This document shows positions 25,018 through 35,599 of a stretch of 64,000 bases of DNA, piece by piece (within the stretch, counting starts at the first letter, position 1; every line of letters begins with the position of its first letter). The stretch is from NCBI RefSeq assembly GCF_000019525.1, contig NC_010506.1:4030001-4094000 (forward strand). The letters are read 5' to 3'. A program made the position numbers and the translations under genes. The DNA is from Shewanella woodyi ATCC 51908. GTDB taxonomy: Bacteria > Pseudomonadota > Gammaproteobacteria > Enterobacterales > Shewanellaceae. The notes below the pieces were generated by a model, which was given only the letters and a program-made list of their open reading frames with translations, was not told the DNA's origin and did no database searches.

Positions 25018-28000
25018 TTAATCTAGCTTCTCATTTAGTGACGATAACATTGAGGCAACCACAGCTCTTGCAGCTTCAAAATCATAGTTTTCTATCTGCT
25101 TACTCAGCTCATTAAACGCTTTATCTAAACTCCCACCTTTTAGAAAATATAGTTCATCGAAGATAAAGTCTCCCACTTCAGCCTCATAGTTCTCTAACAT
25201 GGTATCTAATCTGTTCAACTTATCTCTCACTTCATCATCTGACAAGTTATCCTCTGATGGCTGACTCGCCACCGCTTCACTGAAGCCATCAAAATAATCA
25301 GCCAGCTCACTTCTAACCTCTTTTAATTGAGCTTTGACCTTTTCAAGCTGAGCGTTAAGCGCCACCATCTCAGTGTCAGCGACGCTACGCTGCTTAACAC
25401 AAGACTCTAATTGGGCAGCCTCAATGGCCAAATCTGTCGCCCCTATGGTGCCTGCAACCCCTTTTAGGGTATGGACAACTCTCTCTGCAGCAATAAGATC
25501 GGTCTGGGTTAATGCCTGCATTAAATCACTTTCAAATGAGTCTGTTGAGCCGTTAAAGCGCTTAAGCACTTTACGGTACAGCGCACCATCCCCTTGTGTT
25601 CGCTCTAAGCCAGACTTGGTATCAATACTATTAAACTGGAGCATCTCGATATCACATCCCAGCTCCTTGTGAGCATTATCCGCTACCTCATCTTGAACTT
25701 TCACTGGGTGTTTCGGCTTAATAGAGTTCGCCATTGTGATAAAGGTATTTTGAACGTTTATCGGCTTTGAGATGTGATCTGTCATGCCACAACCAATAGC
25801 CTTTTCTCTGTCTCCAGCCATTGCGTTAGCTGTCATGGCTATGATTGGCAAAGCTGATAACCCCTCTACTTCTCTTATCTTCTTCGTTGCTGTGTATCCA
25901 TCCATGACGGGCATCTGGCAATCCATTAACACACCATCAAATGACTCCTTGAGCAGACAATCGATAGCCTCCTGTCCATTCATAGCCACTACGGAGGTGA
26001 TCTGGTTATTTGAGAGCAGGTCGACAATCAGCTCTCTATTTAAATCGTTATCTTCGGCAATTAAGATATGCGCTCCTGCAAGCTGCTTTAACGCAGCGCG
26101 GTACATCATCTCTTTCGCCGAGCTCTTACTGCGTTTATTGACCTCCCTACCTAAGGACTCAAGTATGGTATTAAGCAGGTGTGAGGAGGTAATAGGCTTG
26201 GTTAGCACTCCAGCAAAATTGACCCCTTGGGATAGATTGATTAACTCCTCTCTACCATAGGCGGTTACCATTAACACTTTAGGTTTTTCTGTAATTAACG
26301 ACGACTCTTGGATAGCCCTAGCCGTATCGACACCACTCATGCCAGGCATCTTCCAATCTAGAAGCACCACTTGGTATGAGGCCCCCTCCTGCTCAAGTAA
26401 TGCCATCGCTTGCTGGCCATTCGCCGCTAACGAGTATGAGATCCCATGCCCCTCTAACATATTGGCAAAGATCTCCCTAGCATTGGCATTATCATCCACG
26501 ACAAGCACATGAATATTTTCAAGGGAAACCTTATCGAAGCTCTGAGTTTCAAGCGCTGAAGCTGGTGTTAAAGGCAGAATAAACTTGAAACAACTTCCCA
26601 CGCCCTCCTCACTCTCAAAGCTGATAACTCCCCCCATAAGCTCGACCAAGTTTTGACTGATCACTAAGCCTAAACCCGTGCCGCCATGCTTACGGGTCGT
26701 GGATGAGTCAGCCTGTGAAAATGCCTTAAACAGCTTCAACTGCTGCTCTTTTGACATCCCAATACCTGTGTCTGAGATCTCAAAGGCCAGCTCTATATTG
26801 GTTTCATTGATGGAGTGAGCGTACACCTTTATCTGTACCTCTCCCTGCTCCGTAAACTTAATCGCATTATTACTCAAGTTAGTGAGCACTTGCGATAAAC
26901 GCAGAGGATCACCGTTAAAATAGAAGGGTAAAGAGGATTCAGTATTAAAAAGCAGTTCAATCCCTTTATCTTTTGCTTTAAAACCGACAAGATCGCTGAC
27001 ATCTTCAAGGACATCCTCCAAAGAGAAGTCAATCTTTTCAATATCTAACTTACCCGCCTCTATCTTAGAAAAATCGAGAATGTCATTAATAATCCCCAGT
27101 AAAGACTCAGCTGAACGGTTCACTTTATCGATATAGTTTCGCTGCTTTCGATCAAGATCTGTCTCTAACGCAAGATGAGACATACCAATAATGGCGTTCA
27201 TCGGAGTTCTTATCTCATGGCTCATGTTGGCAAGAAAGTCACTCTTAGCCCGATTGGCACTGTCAGCCTTCTGCTTGGACAGCTCCAGCTCCTTCTCCAA
27301 CTGTTTGGCGGCATCAATATTCACATTGATACCGCTTATTCTTATCGCCCGCCCTTGATTATCACGTTCAAATACCTTGCCGACACTTAACATCCACTCA
27401 TATTGGCCCGAATGATTAAGTAGCCTAAGCTCTTGACGATAGATCTCTTCATTCCCAGTAATATGAGCTTCAATTAACTCAGTATAAAGCTCACGGTCAT
27501 CGGGGTGGATCAAACCAAGCCAAGTCCTGTTACCACTCTTTAATTCAGACCACTTATCATTACTGATGCAGAGATCATCCATCTTATAACCCAGCATCGT
27601 GACGCAGACATGGTTAATCAGCACCTTGCTCTCTAACGGAAAAGAGTCCCACATACCAAGCTGGGCACTACTGGAGGCGACATCGAGTCTCTCCTCTGAT
27701 TCATGTAGCTTCAATTCACTGCTTTTCTGCTCGGTAATATCAAAAATACTGACATCAAGATATTCAGCACTCCCGGAAGCATTAACAGAGAAAAGCGCAC
27801 GAAACTGCACATAGCGTTCAATATTTGAAGCGTTAATTATTCTAACGTCGGCTCTTAAAGAGGAACCATCTAATCGACTGGACTCCATCTGCAGATTAAA
27901 CTCATCCACATCGGCTGGGTGTATCAGATCAAACAGATTAACTTGAGGGGCATCCCCTAAGAAAAACTCAATCTCATAACCAGTTATCTGAGCCATCTTG

Positions 28001-29766
28001 GGACTGGTATAGAGCATCTCGGAGGTGCGCCAATCTTCACTTAATCTATATCTAAATACAGCACCTTGGATATTACTGACCATAGAGCTAAACTGGGCTT
28101 GATTATATTTCAGCTCTTTTCGTACCATCTCTCTTTGAGTCACATCCAGCAGTGAAAGACGAATATCCTCTAGCTTGCCCTGCTCATCTAATTTAGAGAT
28201 CACCGTCATAGAGGCGAATTTTTTCTGTTTATCATCCCTGAAAAGCTCAACTCTAATATCTGAGGTCACCTCACCAGAGAGCACATGATCAAGTAACTCT
28301 TGGGTAAACTCTTCGCTATGCTTAATGACATCATTAAACTTAAGATGAGAAAACTCCTCACGTTCTCGACCCGTTAACTGAGCAAAAGCCAGATTGTGCT
28401 TGATAAAATTGCCCTTAATGTCCAATGAGGCGTAAGCCACCGGTGAGTGCTCATAGAGATCCCACAAACGAGTCTCCCTCTCCTGCAGCTCCAAGGTGCG
28501 GGTATTCACTCTATCTTCAAGCTTCTCGTTGACCGCTTTGAGCTGTTCATGAATTCTGCGCCCTACCCAAACTGAGCCCATAAAGATGATACAGACGAGC
28601 AAAACAACCACAGCAAACATGCTGTAAACAATCCGCTGAAAGCTGGTGTAGTTTTTTCTTGCCTCTTTTAGAGTGAGTTCAGATACGATGCCAAAGCCAT
28701 ATTTATCGCTCCAGCGCCAAGCACCGATAACCTTATCCCCCTTAAAATCGATATAACCCGAAAAGTCCTCGCCATCTAAATGGTCGCGGATCTGCTTGGC
28801 GCTCTCAGTAAGGTGGACCTGATCACTTGAGCTAGGAGTGATCCCCGCAGCTTCATAACTGCTTTTGGGGATTTGAGAGGTAAGATTCAATACTGATGTT
28901 TGCCCCTTTTTTAATAGACCAAGGTCAACTAGCTTGCTGTTAAAACGACTTTCGGTTAATAAACGACCACGGTCATCGACAAAATATGAATCTCCAGTGT
29001 CCCCCACATGAGCACTACTGGTCAGTTTTGAGAACTCTTTATAGGGATTAATGCGCAGCGCTAGCACTGCGGGGATAGTGCCATTAACGAACTCAATAGG
29101 GCTCATCACAAACATGGTTGGAGTGTTTTTATTGAAGCTACCATCGGGAGTTTCAAGCTCAACATCTGAGTGCATCGGTGGGGTTATCACTATCTCCCCA
29201 TTAAAAGCACTGGCCAAAAGCTCCGGGTATTTAGTCTGAACAATATTGATCAACCCTAAATTTGCATCTCGGTTTGACGCAAGGTTTATCCCATCTGGTG
29301 CGATAATAAAAAAGCCCATGGTGCCAAACGGTTTACTGTAACGAAAGTAAGCTGAGCGAGCCCACTCCACATCGGAGTCGAGCAGTAAGCTCTCCCTGTC
29401 TCTCGGCGCATGGAGCAGATCCTCCACATGGCTATGAAGTATGGGGTTAAACGCGACACTTAAAATTCTATCTTCCCATCCCGATACCCAAGCTTCAATC
29501 GCTGCATCGGCAACATCAACGACCCCTAATAGTGACTGGCCGCTCTTCTCTCTATCATTTTTGTCCGCAACAATGAGTCCAATCTTGGCGATAAGAAAAA
29601 TGATGGTGACAAAAATAATCACCCCTGCACCCGCTAAACGACCATAGCGTGCATAACCAGAAAATTTCTCTTTGTCTTTAATCGTTAATAAACGCAAACG
29701 CCAAAACACAACACAAAGCGCAAGTAACATGACCACAAGTAAGGCAATTTGAAGCAACTTATCCAT
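25018..29766 (-). CDS. Large hybrid sensor histidine kinase (Cache, PAS, REC-REC, Hpt)
   Basis: An inner-membrane sensor of about 1582 residues from the ATG at 29766; an upstream frame to 29823 is unlikely to be coding. Layout: helices near 4-22 and 45-67, a large periplasmic Cache-like domain (about 80-370, with GDTGDSYFVDDRGRLL), a helix near 385-405, a coiled segment, three PAS domains between about 430 and 800, then HisKA with the phospho-histidine in NMSHEIRTPMNAI. The ATPase domain has NLSNNAIKF and GTGLGLVISQNLVELMGG. Two receivers follow (LLDWKMPGMSG; LMDCQMPVMDG), and an Hpt domain with HTLKGVAGTIGA. All phosphorelay residues are present. Ligand unknown. The HD-GYP regulator downstream is the likely target. 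Confidence 0.92.
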   Translation of the reverse strand: MDKLLQIALLVVMLLALCVVFWRLRLLTIKDKEKFSGYARYGRLAGAGVIIFVTIIFLIAKIGLIVADKNDREKSGQSLLGVVDVADAAIEAWVSGWEDRILSVAFNPILHSHVEDLLHAPRDRESLLLDSDVEWARSAYFRYSKPFGTMGFFIIAPDGINLASNRDANLGLINIVQTKYPELLASAFNGEIVITPPMHSDVELETPDGSFNKNTPTMFVMSPIEFVNGTIPAVLALRINPYKEFSKLTSSAHVGDTGDSYFVDDRGRLLTESRFNSKLVDLGLLKKGQTSVLNLTSQIPKSSYEAAGITPSSSDQVHLTESAKQIRDHLDGEDFSGYIDFKGDKVIGAWRWSDKYGFGIVSELTLKEARKNYTSFQRIVYSMFAVVVLLVCIIFMGSVWVGRRIHEQLKAVNEKLEDRVNTRTLELQERETRLWDLYEHSPVAYASLDIKGNFIKHNLAFAQLTGREREEFSHLKFNDVIKHSEEFTQELLDHVLSGEVTSDIRVELFRDDKQKKFASMTVISKLDEQGKLEDIRLSLLDVTQREMVRKELKYNQAQFSSMVSNIQGAVFRYRLSEDWRTSEMLYTSPKMAQITGYEIEFFLGDAPQVNLFDLIHPADVDEFNLQMESSRLDGSSLRADVRIINASNIERYVQFRALFSVNASGSAEYLDVSIFDITEQKSSELKLHESEERLDVASSSAQLGMWDSFPLESKVLINHVCVTMLGYKMDDLCISNDKWSELKSGNRTWLGLIHPDDRELYTELIEAHITGNEEIYRQELRLLNHSGQYEWMLSVGKVFERDNQGRAIRISGINVNIDAAKQLEKELELSKQKADSANRAKSDFLANMSHEIRTPMNAIIGMSHLALETDLDRKQRNYIDKVNRSAESLLGIINDILDFSKIEAGKLDIEKIDFSLEDVLEDVSDLVGFKAKDKGIELLFNTESSLPFYFNGDPLRLSQVLTNLSNNAIKFTEQGEVQIKVYAHSINETNIELAFEISDTGIGMSKEQQLKLFKAFSQADSSTTRKHGGTGLGLVISQNLVELMGGVISFESEEGVGSCFKFILPLTPASALETQSFDKVSLENIHVLVVDDNANAREIFANMLEGHGISYSLAANGQQAMALLEQEGASYQVVLLDWKMPGMSGVDTARAIQESSLITEKPKVLMVTAYGREELINLSQGVNFAGVLTKPITSSHLLNTILESLGREVNKRSKSSAKEMMYRAALKQLAGAHILIAEDNDLNRELIVDLLSNNQITSVVAMNGQEAIDCLLKESFDGVLMDCQMPVMDGYTATKKIREVEGLSALPIIAMTANAMAGDREKAIGCGMTDHISKPINVQNTFITMANSIKPKHPVKVQDEVADNAHKELGCDIEMLQFNSIDTKSGLERTQGDGALYRKVLKRFNGSTDSFESDLMQALTQTDLIAAERVVHTLKGVAGTIGATDLAIEAAQLESCVKQRSVADTEMVALNAQLEKVKAQLKEVRSELADYFDGFSEAVASQPSEDNLSDDEVRDKLNRLDTMLENYEAEVGDFIFDELYFLKGGSLDKAFNELSKQIENYDFEAARAVVASMLSSLNEKLD

Positions 29767-29966
29767 AGGGGTACCCAAAAAAGAAAAAGCTACAGAGTCG
29801 CAGAGCGACATCACTAATATCAATCAAATACAATCAAATATACAAGAAATTTCCCTTCAGAGGGTACTTGAATATAAAAATTAAGGAGATATGCAGAATA
29901 ATTAACTATTGAAAGCTGACTTTTTACTCTGATTCAATGAAATATAGACGAAGGGAAATCAAAAAT

Positions 29967-30005
29967 GGGGGTTACTGGCCTGGGAACCGCTTGGCCGTAA
30001 CCCCC
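29967..30005 (-). terminator. Long hairpin terminator after the tricorn-like gene
   Basis: GGGGGTTACTGGCC pairs with GGCCGTAACCCCC across a 12-nt loop. On the minus strand it is followed by CATTTTTGATTT, so it should end the S41 peptidase transcript before the kinase gene. Confidence 0.75.
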
Positions 30006-30114
30006 TAATATGTTCATAACAGACGAGGTGAAGGTCTGCGTACAACATAAACGCTTACTTCAAACTTTGACTTAACAATCTTTTTTACTCAATTGAGTGG
30101 ATCTCGATCTACCT

Positions 30115-33100
30115 CTATTGACGAGTAATATCCTGAGCCATCCCTTTAGCTGGAATTGGTTGAGCCTTCAGGGGAAGAACAGGCGCTTGTACCAGCTCCT
30201 CTTTGAGATAGTTAATGGCACGCTCTAATTGAGCATCACCACCTTTAAAAGTCGCATAGGGTAAGTTATCAACCTCAATATCAGGACTGACTCCACGCCC
30301 CTCCAGCACCCAACGTCCATCCATCGCATATTGAGGGTATTCAGCGACCCGAGCCATCCCTTTATCCGTTAATGAATTTCGGCCAGATAGCCAGACACCG
30401 GCTCCAGCGGTTTGCTTACCAATAAGTGGGGCGATCCCGAGGGCCTTAACACCTGCAGAGAAGGTTTCACCATCGGAATAGGTCAATTGATCGGTCAACA
30501 CCACTAAGTGTCCGCGGAAAGTTTGCTGCATATTAGTACTTGGAGTACCACGAGTTGGCTGCCAGAAAGCCCATGTTCTGCGCAGTAATTTCTCAATAAT
30601 CCAACTATCGATATTACCACCACGATTACGGCGAACATCAATCACAAGACCCGCTTTATCGTAGTTGGCATAAAACTCACGGGCAAAGCTGGCAATATCA
30701 CCGCTGCCCATGGCATACAGGTGCAGGTAACCAAACTCTCCGTCGCAGGCCTCACTCACTTTCTCAGCGTTTGAATTAACCCAATCTAAATATCTAAGCT
30801 TGGCATCACGACCAGGAGAGACAGGTTTGACGATGGTCTTGTGCTGTTTACTGCCCCGCTTGAGGGTCAACAGCACCTGCTTTTTAGCCTGATTTGTTAA
30901 AAAGCGAGTCACATCGGCGCGGTTTGTGACACTCTTGCCATTAATCTCCACCAAGATATCACCGACTTTAGCGTCCACACCTATCTGGGCTAATGGGGCT
31001 GCTTGAGATGGCAGCTCAGGATCGTTAGCATAGATATGAGTGATAGCTACTCCATTTTTTGTCTGCGCTAAACGAGCACCAAGACTTGCCGCTTTTGCCA
31101 TATCCAGATCTTTAGGAAGATCGCCACCACGCACCTGAGAGTGCAGTGAGTCTAACTCGCCCATCATCTGTTTAAAGATATCATTGAGCTCATGTCGGTC
31201 CGTTAATCTGTCCACCAACGGCTGATACTTTTGCTTTGTTGCTTGCCAGTCAAGACCGCGCATCTGCTTATCAAAGAAGGAGTCTCTGTGCATTAGCCAA
31301 GCATCTTCAAACATCTGCTGCCACTCAAGTGCAGGCTCTATCGCTAACTGCCACGCTTGAGTCTGTACCTTGGCATTGGTTAATTTTTTAGGAAGCTTGT
31401 CAGCAGCATCGACTATCAACATATCTTGACCATCTTTGCTGTGCTTACGGATAAAGAGCTTCTTGCCGTCGCGTGAAAGACCAAAACTGCCAACATCCTC
31501 ACTAAAGGTCTCAACCTTTGGTGATAATGGGTCAAACTTAACCACTTTAAGGCCCGGTACACTCTCTTTGCCCGGAGCCTGATCGATAAAATAGAGGCCG
31601 TTATCGTTCACCTTAAGCGCAGAATAGTTACCCGAAGCAACTGGCACCTGCCATAAACGCTGACCCAGACCACTCCAATCGACTTTAACGTCCGCAGTGC
31701 CCGCTGCTTTATCCTCTTTACCAACCGATGTTGTTTGAGTTAACTCATCTGGTTGACGAAATGGGAACTTGGCATCTTTATCTAAGGCTAAAGCAAATAT
31801 TTCAGTGCGCTTATCAAACATGGGTCCCATATTACGATCGCCCCAAGGTGAGGTAGGTGTTGAGCTAAATTGACGGTCTGAGAGAAAATATAGCCACTGA
31901 CCATCAGGGCTAAATGCGGGTGCATATGACTCATATTTATCACTGGTTAAAGCTTCACTTCGATCATCATCCAATGAATAGAGCACCACTTGCGGCCTTG
32001 GTGTGCCTAACTCAAATTTAGTCACGGCGATGTATTGGCTATCCCCCGACCAGACCACATCGGCATAGGGACCTAAGCCTTCACCTTGAGTAATGATTTT
32101 TTTGGTGCGGTTTCTTTTAAGATCCAATAGCCAAAGGTCACCATTGTAATCATCGGTCGCGATATAACGCCCATCAGGCGAGAGCTTAATCCCCATCCGT
32201 AGAGTCGTGCCATCTTTAGTTAGCTGCTTTGCCCCCTGACTGCCATCGGCAGGAAAGCGCCAGATCTCCTGCTCTCCCGATGCATCGCTTATCCCATACA
32301 CCCAGCTCCCGTCTGGGCTCATCACTGCAGATCGCACTCGGCTGTTTCCGGGAAGTGCTAACTCAACAAGGCGGGAGCCATCGGTTCCCGCTATCGCAAC
32401 ATGACTTCTTGCGGTGATAACAACCTTATTTCCCTCAGGTGAAAGCTGAGTAGAGGTCGCATACTTCATCGGGCTATTGACCCAGTGAGCACGGCGATGG
32501 GGAAAGTCAGAAACCAGTTGAATATCCAAAGTGCGGCTTTCATGATTACTCAGGTCAAACAGCTTAATGTCAGCCCCTTGCTGAAACACTATCTTGCCGT
32601 TATCTAGGCGTGCTCCACGTACCGACCACTCTTTAAAATCACTGCTCTGTTTAATATCAGTGCCATCGAGTGCCATCGACCAGAAATTATCATTGCCATC
32701 TGCATCACTGATGAAATAGAGGCGGTTGTCCCACAACATAGGTTGACGAACAGAGCCTTGATGAGCACTGGTTAATAACTGCGCCTCTTGATCTGAATTG
32801 AGCTTATAACGCCATAACTCGCCCTTAGCACCGCCACGATAGACCTTGGCATTATCCCCTGTGGTTTGCAGGCCAAAACGGGTAAAGTAAAGGTACTCGC
32901 CTTTATCATCAATTGCCCCTTCAATGGCATCGGCTAGTGGTAGATCTTGAGCCTCTAATGTCTCGGGGTTAACCGTTCTTAATACCCAGTAGTTAGCCGG
33001 ACCAAAAGCGTTATCAGTGGCGTAAAGCACTTTGCCATCAGCTGTCCAGCCTTGAACCCGAACACGGCTATTTTCAAAACTGACTCGCTTGGCCTGACCA

Positions 33101-33408
33101 CCCGCTATCGGGATAACATAGACCTCACTGGTCCCCTCATAGTTGGCGACATAAGCCACCCACTTACCATCTTTAGAGATGGTTGCCCCTAACTCCTGTG
33201 CAGGCAAACTCGTTAACCTTTGCGCTTGCGGCTCACCCATCTGCTTAGTCCAGAGATCGCCCTCAGCGGTAAAAACTAACGTATTTTCACTCAGCGCTGG
33301 AGCTCGGTAGTAACCAGGAAGTGCTGTCGATTCTGATGCAATCGCGGTCGAAAAATTTAGACCACCGAATGCCAATAGGGTGCAAACAAGCGAGAGGCGA
33401 GGTTTCAT
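30115..33408 (-). CDS. Tricorn-like S41 family peptidase
   Basis: A periplasmic serine protease of 1097 residues. A signal peptide (about 1-24, ending STAIASES) is followed by TolB/tricorn-type beta-propeller repeats (about 30-660; repeated SPDGxxxxx motifs such as LSPDGRYIATDD and FSPDGQWLYFLSD). Then come the tricorn core (about 690-760), a PDZ domain (about 765-855, VGDILVEINGKSV) and the S41 catalytic domain (about 870-1060), with the nucleophile region TYSDGETFSAG and GAGVWLSG. This architecture matches tricorn protease homologues, which degrade peptides further. A terminator follows; no operon partner. Confidence 0.92.
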   Translation of the reverse strand: MKPRLSLVCTLLAFGGLNFSTAIASESTALPGYYRAPALSENTLVFTAEGDLWTKQMGEPQAQRLTSLPAQELGATISKDGKWVAYVANYEGTSEVYVIPIAGGQAKRVSFENSRVRVQGWTADGKVLYATDNAFGPANYWVLRTVNPETLEAQDLPLADAIEGAIDDKGEYLYFTRFGLQTTGDNAKVYRGGAKGELWRYKLNSDQEAQLLTSAHQGSVRQPMLWDNRLYFISDADGNDNFWSMALDGTDIKQSSDFKEWSVRGARLDNGKIVFQQGADIKLFDLSNHESRTLDIQLVSDFPHRRAHWVNSPMKYATSTQLSPEGNKVVITARSHVAIAGTDGSRLVELALPGNSRVRSAVMSPDGSWVYGISDASGEQEIWRFPADGSQGAKQLTKDGTTLRMGIKLSPDGRYIATDDYNGDLWLLDLKRNRTKKIITQGEGLGPYADVVWSGDSQYIAVTKFELGTPRPQVVLYSLDDDRSEALTSDKYESYAPAFSPDGQWLYFLSDRQFSSTPTSPWGDRNMGPMFDKRTEIFALALDKDAKFPFRQPDELTQTTSVGKEDKAAGTADVKVDWSGLGQRLWQVPVASGNYSALKVNDNGLYFIDQAPGKESVPGLKVVKFDPLSPKVETFSEDVGSFGLSRDGKKLFIRKHSKDGQDMLIVDAADKLPKKLTNAKVQTQAWQLAIEPALEWQQMFEDAWLMHRDSFFDKQMRGLDWQATKQKYQPLVDRLTDRHELNDIFKQMMGELDSLHSQVRGGDLPKDLDMAKAASLGARLAQTKNGVAITHIYANDPELPSQAAPLAQIGVDAKVGDILVEINGKSVTNRADVTRFLTNQAKKQVLLTLKRGSKQHKTIVKPVSPGRDAKLRYLDWVNSNAEKVSEACDGEFGYLHLYAMGSGDIASFAREFYANYDKAGLVIDVRRNRGGNIDSWIIEKLLRRTWAFWQPTRGTPSTNMQQTFRGHLVVLTDQLTYSDGETFSAGVKALGIAPLIGKQTAGAGVWLSGRNSLTDKGMARVAEYPQYAMDGRWVLEGRGVSPDIEVDNLPYATFKGGDAQLERAINYLKEELVQAPVLPLKAQPIPAKGMAQDITRQ

Positions 33409-33561
33409 TTTTAGCTCATTATTTTTATTTAATTTTTTATGGCCAACAAGGTAACAAACTTTTATTAATTCAACAGTAAAATAGTCAGTAAGAATTATTA
33501 CGAAATGTGTACAGCTTACTGACTATACTTAACAAATATTATCCAATACCTCGGGTTATCT

Positions 33562-34038
33562 ATGGAGCAAGGCGATCAGGAGAGTGCTGTAACAAAAACA
33601 GTTTTGGAAGATATTGAGATCATGAATGAAGCAGATGCCTTGCCTATCAGACAAGATCCAATTATCGAAAAACTACTCAAAAAGCTACCAAAAGAGATCG
33701 CCGATAGTTATACAGATACACAACTGCAAGGTTTCAGGATAGCCTTAGGCGATCGCACTTGGGCTAAGCATTTTATCGATAACCGTGGCACCTTTTCGTT
33801 TCCTTTTGTTCGCCTACGTTTTTTCTATGTCTTCCTACTAGGCAAAAACAAACGTGCTTATACAAGGCGTGAGAAACATGCTTCTATGTTGATGTTTGTC
33901 GGCTTGGTATTAAGTTTTATTGCCATCAGCATCCTTTTAGGATTATTCACCCTCTATATTCTAAAGTCGGCAATGGGGATAGATCTACTGGAGGGAACTT
34001 CACTAGGGGTATGGGATTGGTTTAGAGATCTGTTTTAA
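33562..34038 (+). CDS. Conserved hypothetical membrane protein
   Basis: A 158-residue protein with an acidic N-terminal half and one strong hydrophobic stretch (about 110-135). The middle part (RTWAKHFIDNRGTFSFPFVRLRFFYVFLLGKNKR) is basic and aromatic, and could lie against the membrane. I do not recognise a family. A start at ATG 33562 is used; the in-frame ATG at residue 21 is also possible. It is divergent from the tricorn-like gene and faces the anti-sigma gene, without a clear link to either. Confidence 0.6.
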   Translation: MEQGDQESAVTKTVLEDIEIMNEADALPIRQDPIIEKLLKKLPKEIADSYTDTQLQGFRIALGDRTWAKHFIDNRGTFSFPFVRLRFFYVFLLGKNKRAYTRREKHASMLMFVGLVLSFIAISILLGLFTLYILKSAMGIDLLEGTSLGVWDWFRDLF

Positions 34039-34114
34039 AACTCAGTAAGGCACTGACTTGGATTGATCTTGCCCCCTAATACACAAGATATCAGAGGGCA
34101 AACCTTAAAGTTAA

Positions 34115-34954
34115 CTACTTATCAGAACTTGGCACTTTAGGCTTAGGCAGAGGAATAATGACCTGCTCACTTAAGGCTTTCCATCTTAGATGTTGAGGGT
34201 GATCCTCACTTCTTAGTTCAGGATAGTTTCTGCGAAGCTTCAACACTAGCTTCTCAGCGTCAGCCCACTTCTCCATCTCCACTAAACTTTCAAGATGATT
34301 CAGCGCCTGTTTTGCACTCACCATAGCTTCACGTTGAGACGCGGTCTTAGCCGATTTACTGCTAGAGAGAGATTCAATTTTCGCTCTCACATCTTGGTCA
34401 ATATCATCAACCGATATCGCGATACTTTCCACTTTAGGATCGCTTTGCTGCTGAGCAGTGTTGGGTGACGACTTTGCAGGTAAGGCTTCAGCTTGAGGCG
34501 AACTTGCCATGGCTCTAGGTGCAGTTCGTTTCATCTCATCGGTTTCTTGCACACTTTGCGCTTCAACACCTTTATCTCCAGCATAGGAGCGAGTATCCAT
34601 TGCCGCGGGCTGCGCACTATCACTATCTCCAAGCTCACCTTGTGGCTCACTCATCTGCATCATAACTGGAACATCATCAGACAATATATCTTGGGTGACA
34701 TCCTGATTAATCAAGAGTAATGTCGCGACAAACATGACAGAGGCTGCCGATGACAGTGGCCAACGATGACGACGCCAAAAACTCGTCTCTACAATGACCA
34801 CATTATCATCTTGGCTTTTTTTCACTGCAGCTCGAGCGAGCTTTAAAATCGCTTCATCCAACTCAGCACTAGGCACCTCCTGCTCTTGGGCCTTATATAA
34901 CTGCTGAAGTTCATCATCAAATTCAGCAGGTTTATCAATATTTTCATCTTTCAT
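34115..34954 (-). CDS. Probable membrane-bound anti-sigma factor
   Basis: A 279-residue protein with a cytoplasmic N-terminus (about 1-65), one membrane helix (about 72-86) and a large polar periplasmic region rich in Ser, Ala and Gln (about 95-190), ending in a helical part. The N-terminal FDDELQQLYKAQEQEVPSAE has the short helical look of anti-sigma regions. GGAGG precedes the ATG at 34954, and the gene overlaps the sigma gene by 11 bp. The call rests mainly on this overlap and the topology; no zinc anti-sigma motif is visible. Confidence 0.65.
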   Translation of the reverse strand: MKDENIDKPAEFDDELQQLYKAQEQEVPSAELDEAILKLARAAVKKSQDDNVVIVETSFWRRHRWPLSSAASVMFVATLLLINQDVTQDILSDDVPVMMQMSEPQGELGDSDSAQPAAMDTRSYAGDKGVEAQSVQETDEMKRTAPRAMASSPQAEALPAKSSPNTAQQQSDPKVESIAISVDDIDQDVRAKIESLSSSKSAKTASQREAMVSAKQALNHLESLVEMEKWADAEKLVLKLRRNYPELRSEDHPQHLRWKALSEQVIIPLPKPKVPSSDK

Positions 34955-35570
34955 TTTCAACCTCCTGCCATTTGTTCATGACACATGTCTTTAAACTTTG
35001 ATTGGCGTAACGAATACGACTTTTCGTCGCCTCAAGTGATGTTCCGACCACCTCGGCAATGGTTCCTGCCGTAAACCCCGCTTCCATATTGAGCAGTAAA
35101 GCCTCTTTTTGTACCGTAGGCAGTAGTGAGATGCAGTGCTTAAGCAGCTGAGCTTTGGTCCAGGCTATAAATTGCGTTTGCGGTGCTTGCTCATCACTTG
35201 GTAAAAAGGAGTCTGCATCCTGCTCCTCGGTAAATACTTCACTAAAGTGATCCACTGGCTTTACGGCTCTAACATGGTCAATCAATAGGTTATGCGCAAT
35301 TCGATATAACCAAGTGGTGAACTTCGCACTTGGCTCATAACTCGCCGCCGCTTTAATCACTCGTCCCCAAGTGTCTTGATAAAGATCTTCAGCCAACTGA
35401 AGATCTCCTATCTGACGAACGAAATAGCGATATAAACCGCCCTTATGTTTTTGATACAGTGACTCAAATGCTGACATATCTCCCTGCATATATTGCAACA
35501 TTAAGGCTTGATCACTGTCAGCTTCGCCTCTCTTATCCAATGCTTCTGCCACGCGATTCTCCAAACTCAT
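34944..35570 (-). CDS. ECF-type RNA polymerase sigma factor
   Basis: A 208-residue sigma factor with region 2 (about 38-108: DLYQDTWGRVIKAA, then FTTWLYRIAHNLLIDHVR, the -10-binding helix) and region 4 (about 140-195: LPTVQKEALLLNMEAGFTAG, then VGTSLEATKSRIRYAN, the -35-binding helix). The spacer between them is longer than usual and acidic (FTEEQDADSFLPSDEQ). It follows the VWA lipoprotein gene by 29 bp and overlaps the putative anti-sigma gene, so the three are co-transcribed. Confidence 0.9.
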   Translation of the reverse strand: MSLENRVAEALDKRGEADSDQALMLQYMQGDMSAFESLYQKHKGGLYRYFVRQIGDLQLAEDLYQDTWGRVIKAAASYEPSAKFTTWLYRIAHNLLIDHVRAVKPVDHFSEVFTEEQDADSFLPSDEQAPQTQFIAWTKAQLLKHCISLLPTVQKEALLLNMEAGFTAGTIAEVVGTSLEATKSRIRYANQSLKTCVMNKWQEVENER

Positions 35571-35599
35571 CGGCCTCCCTGAACCTACCTTCAGGGAAC

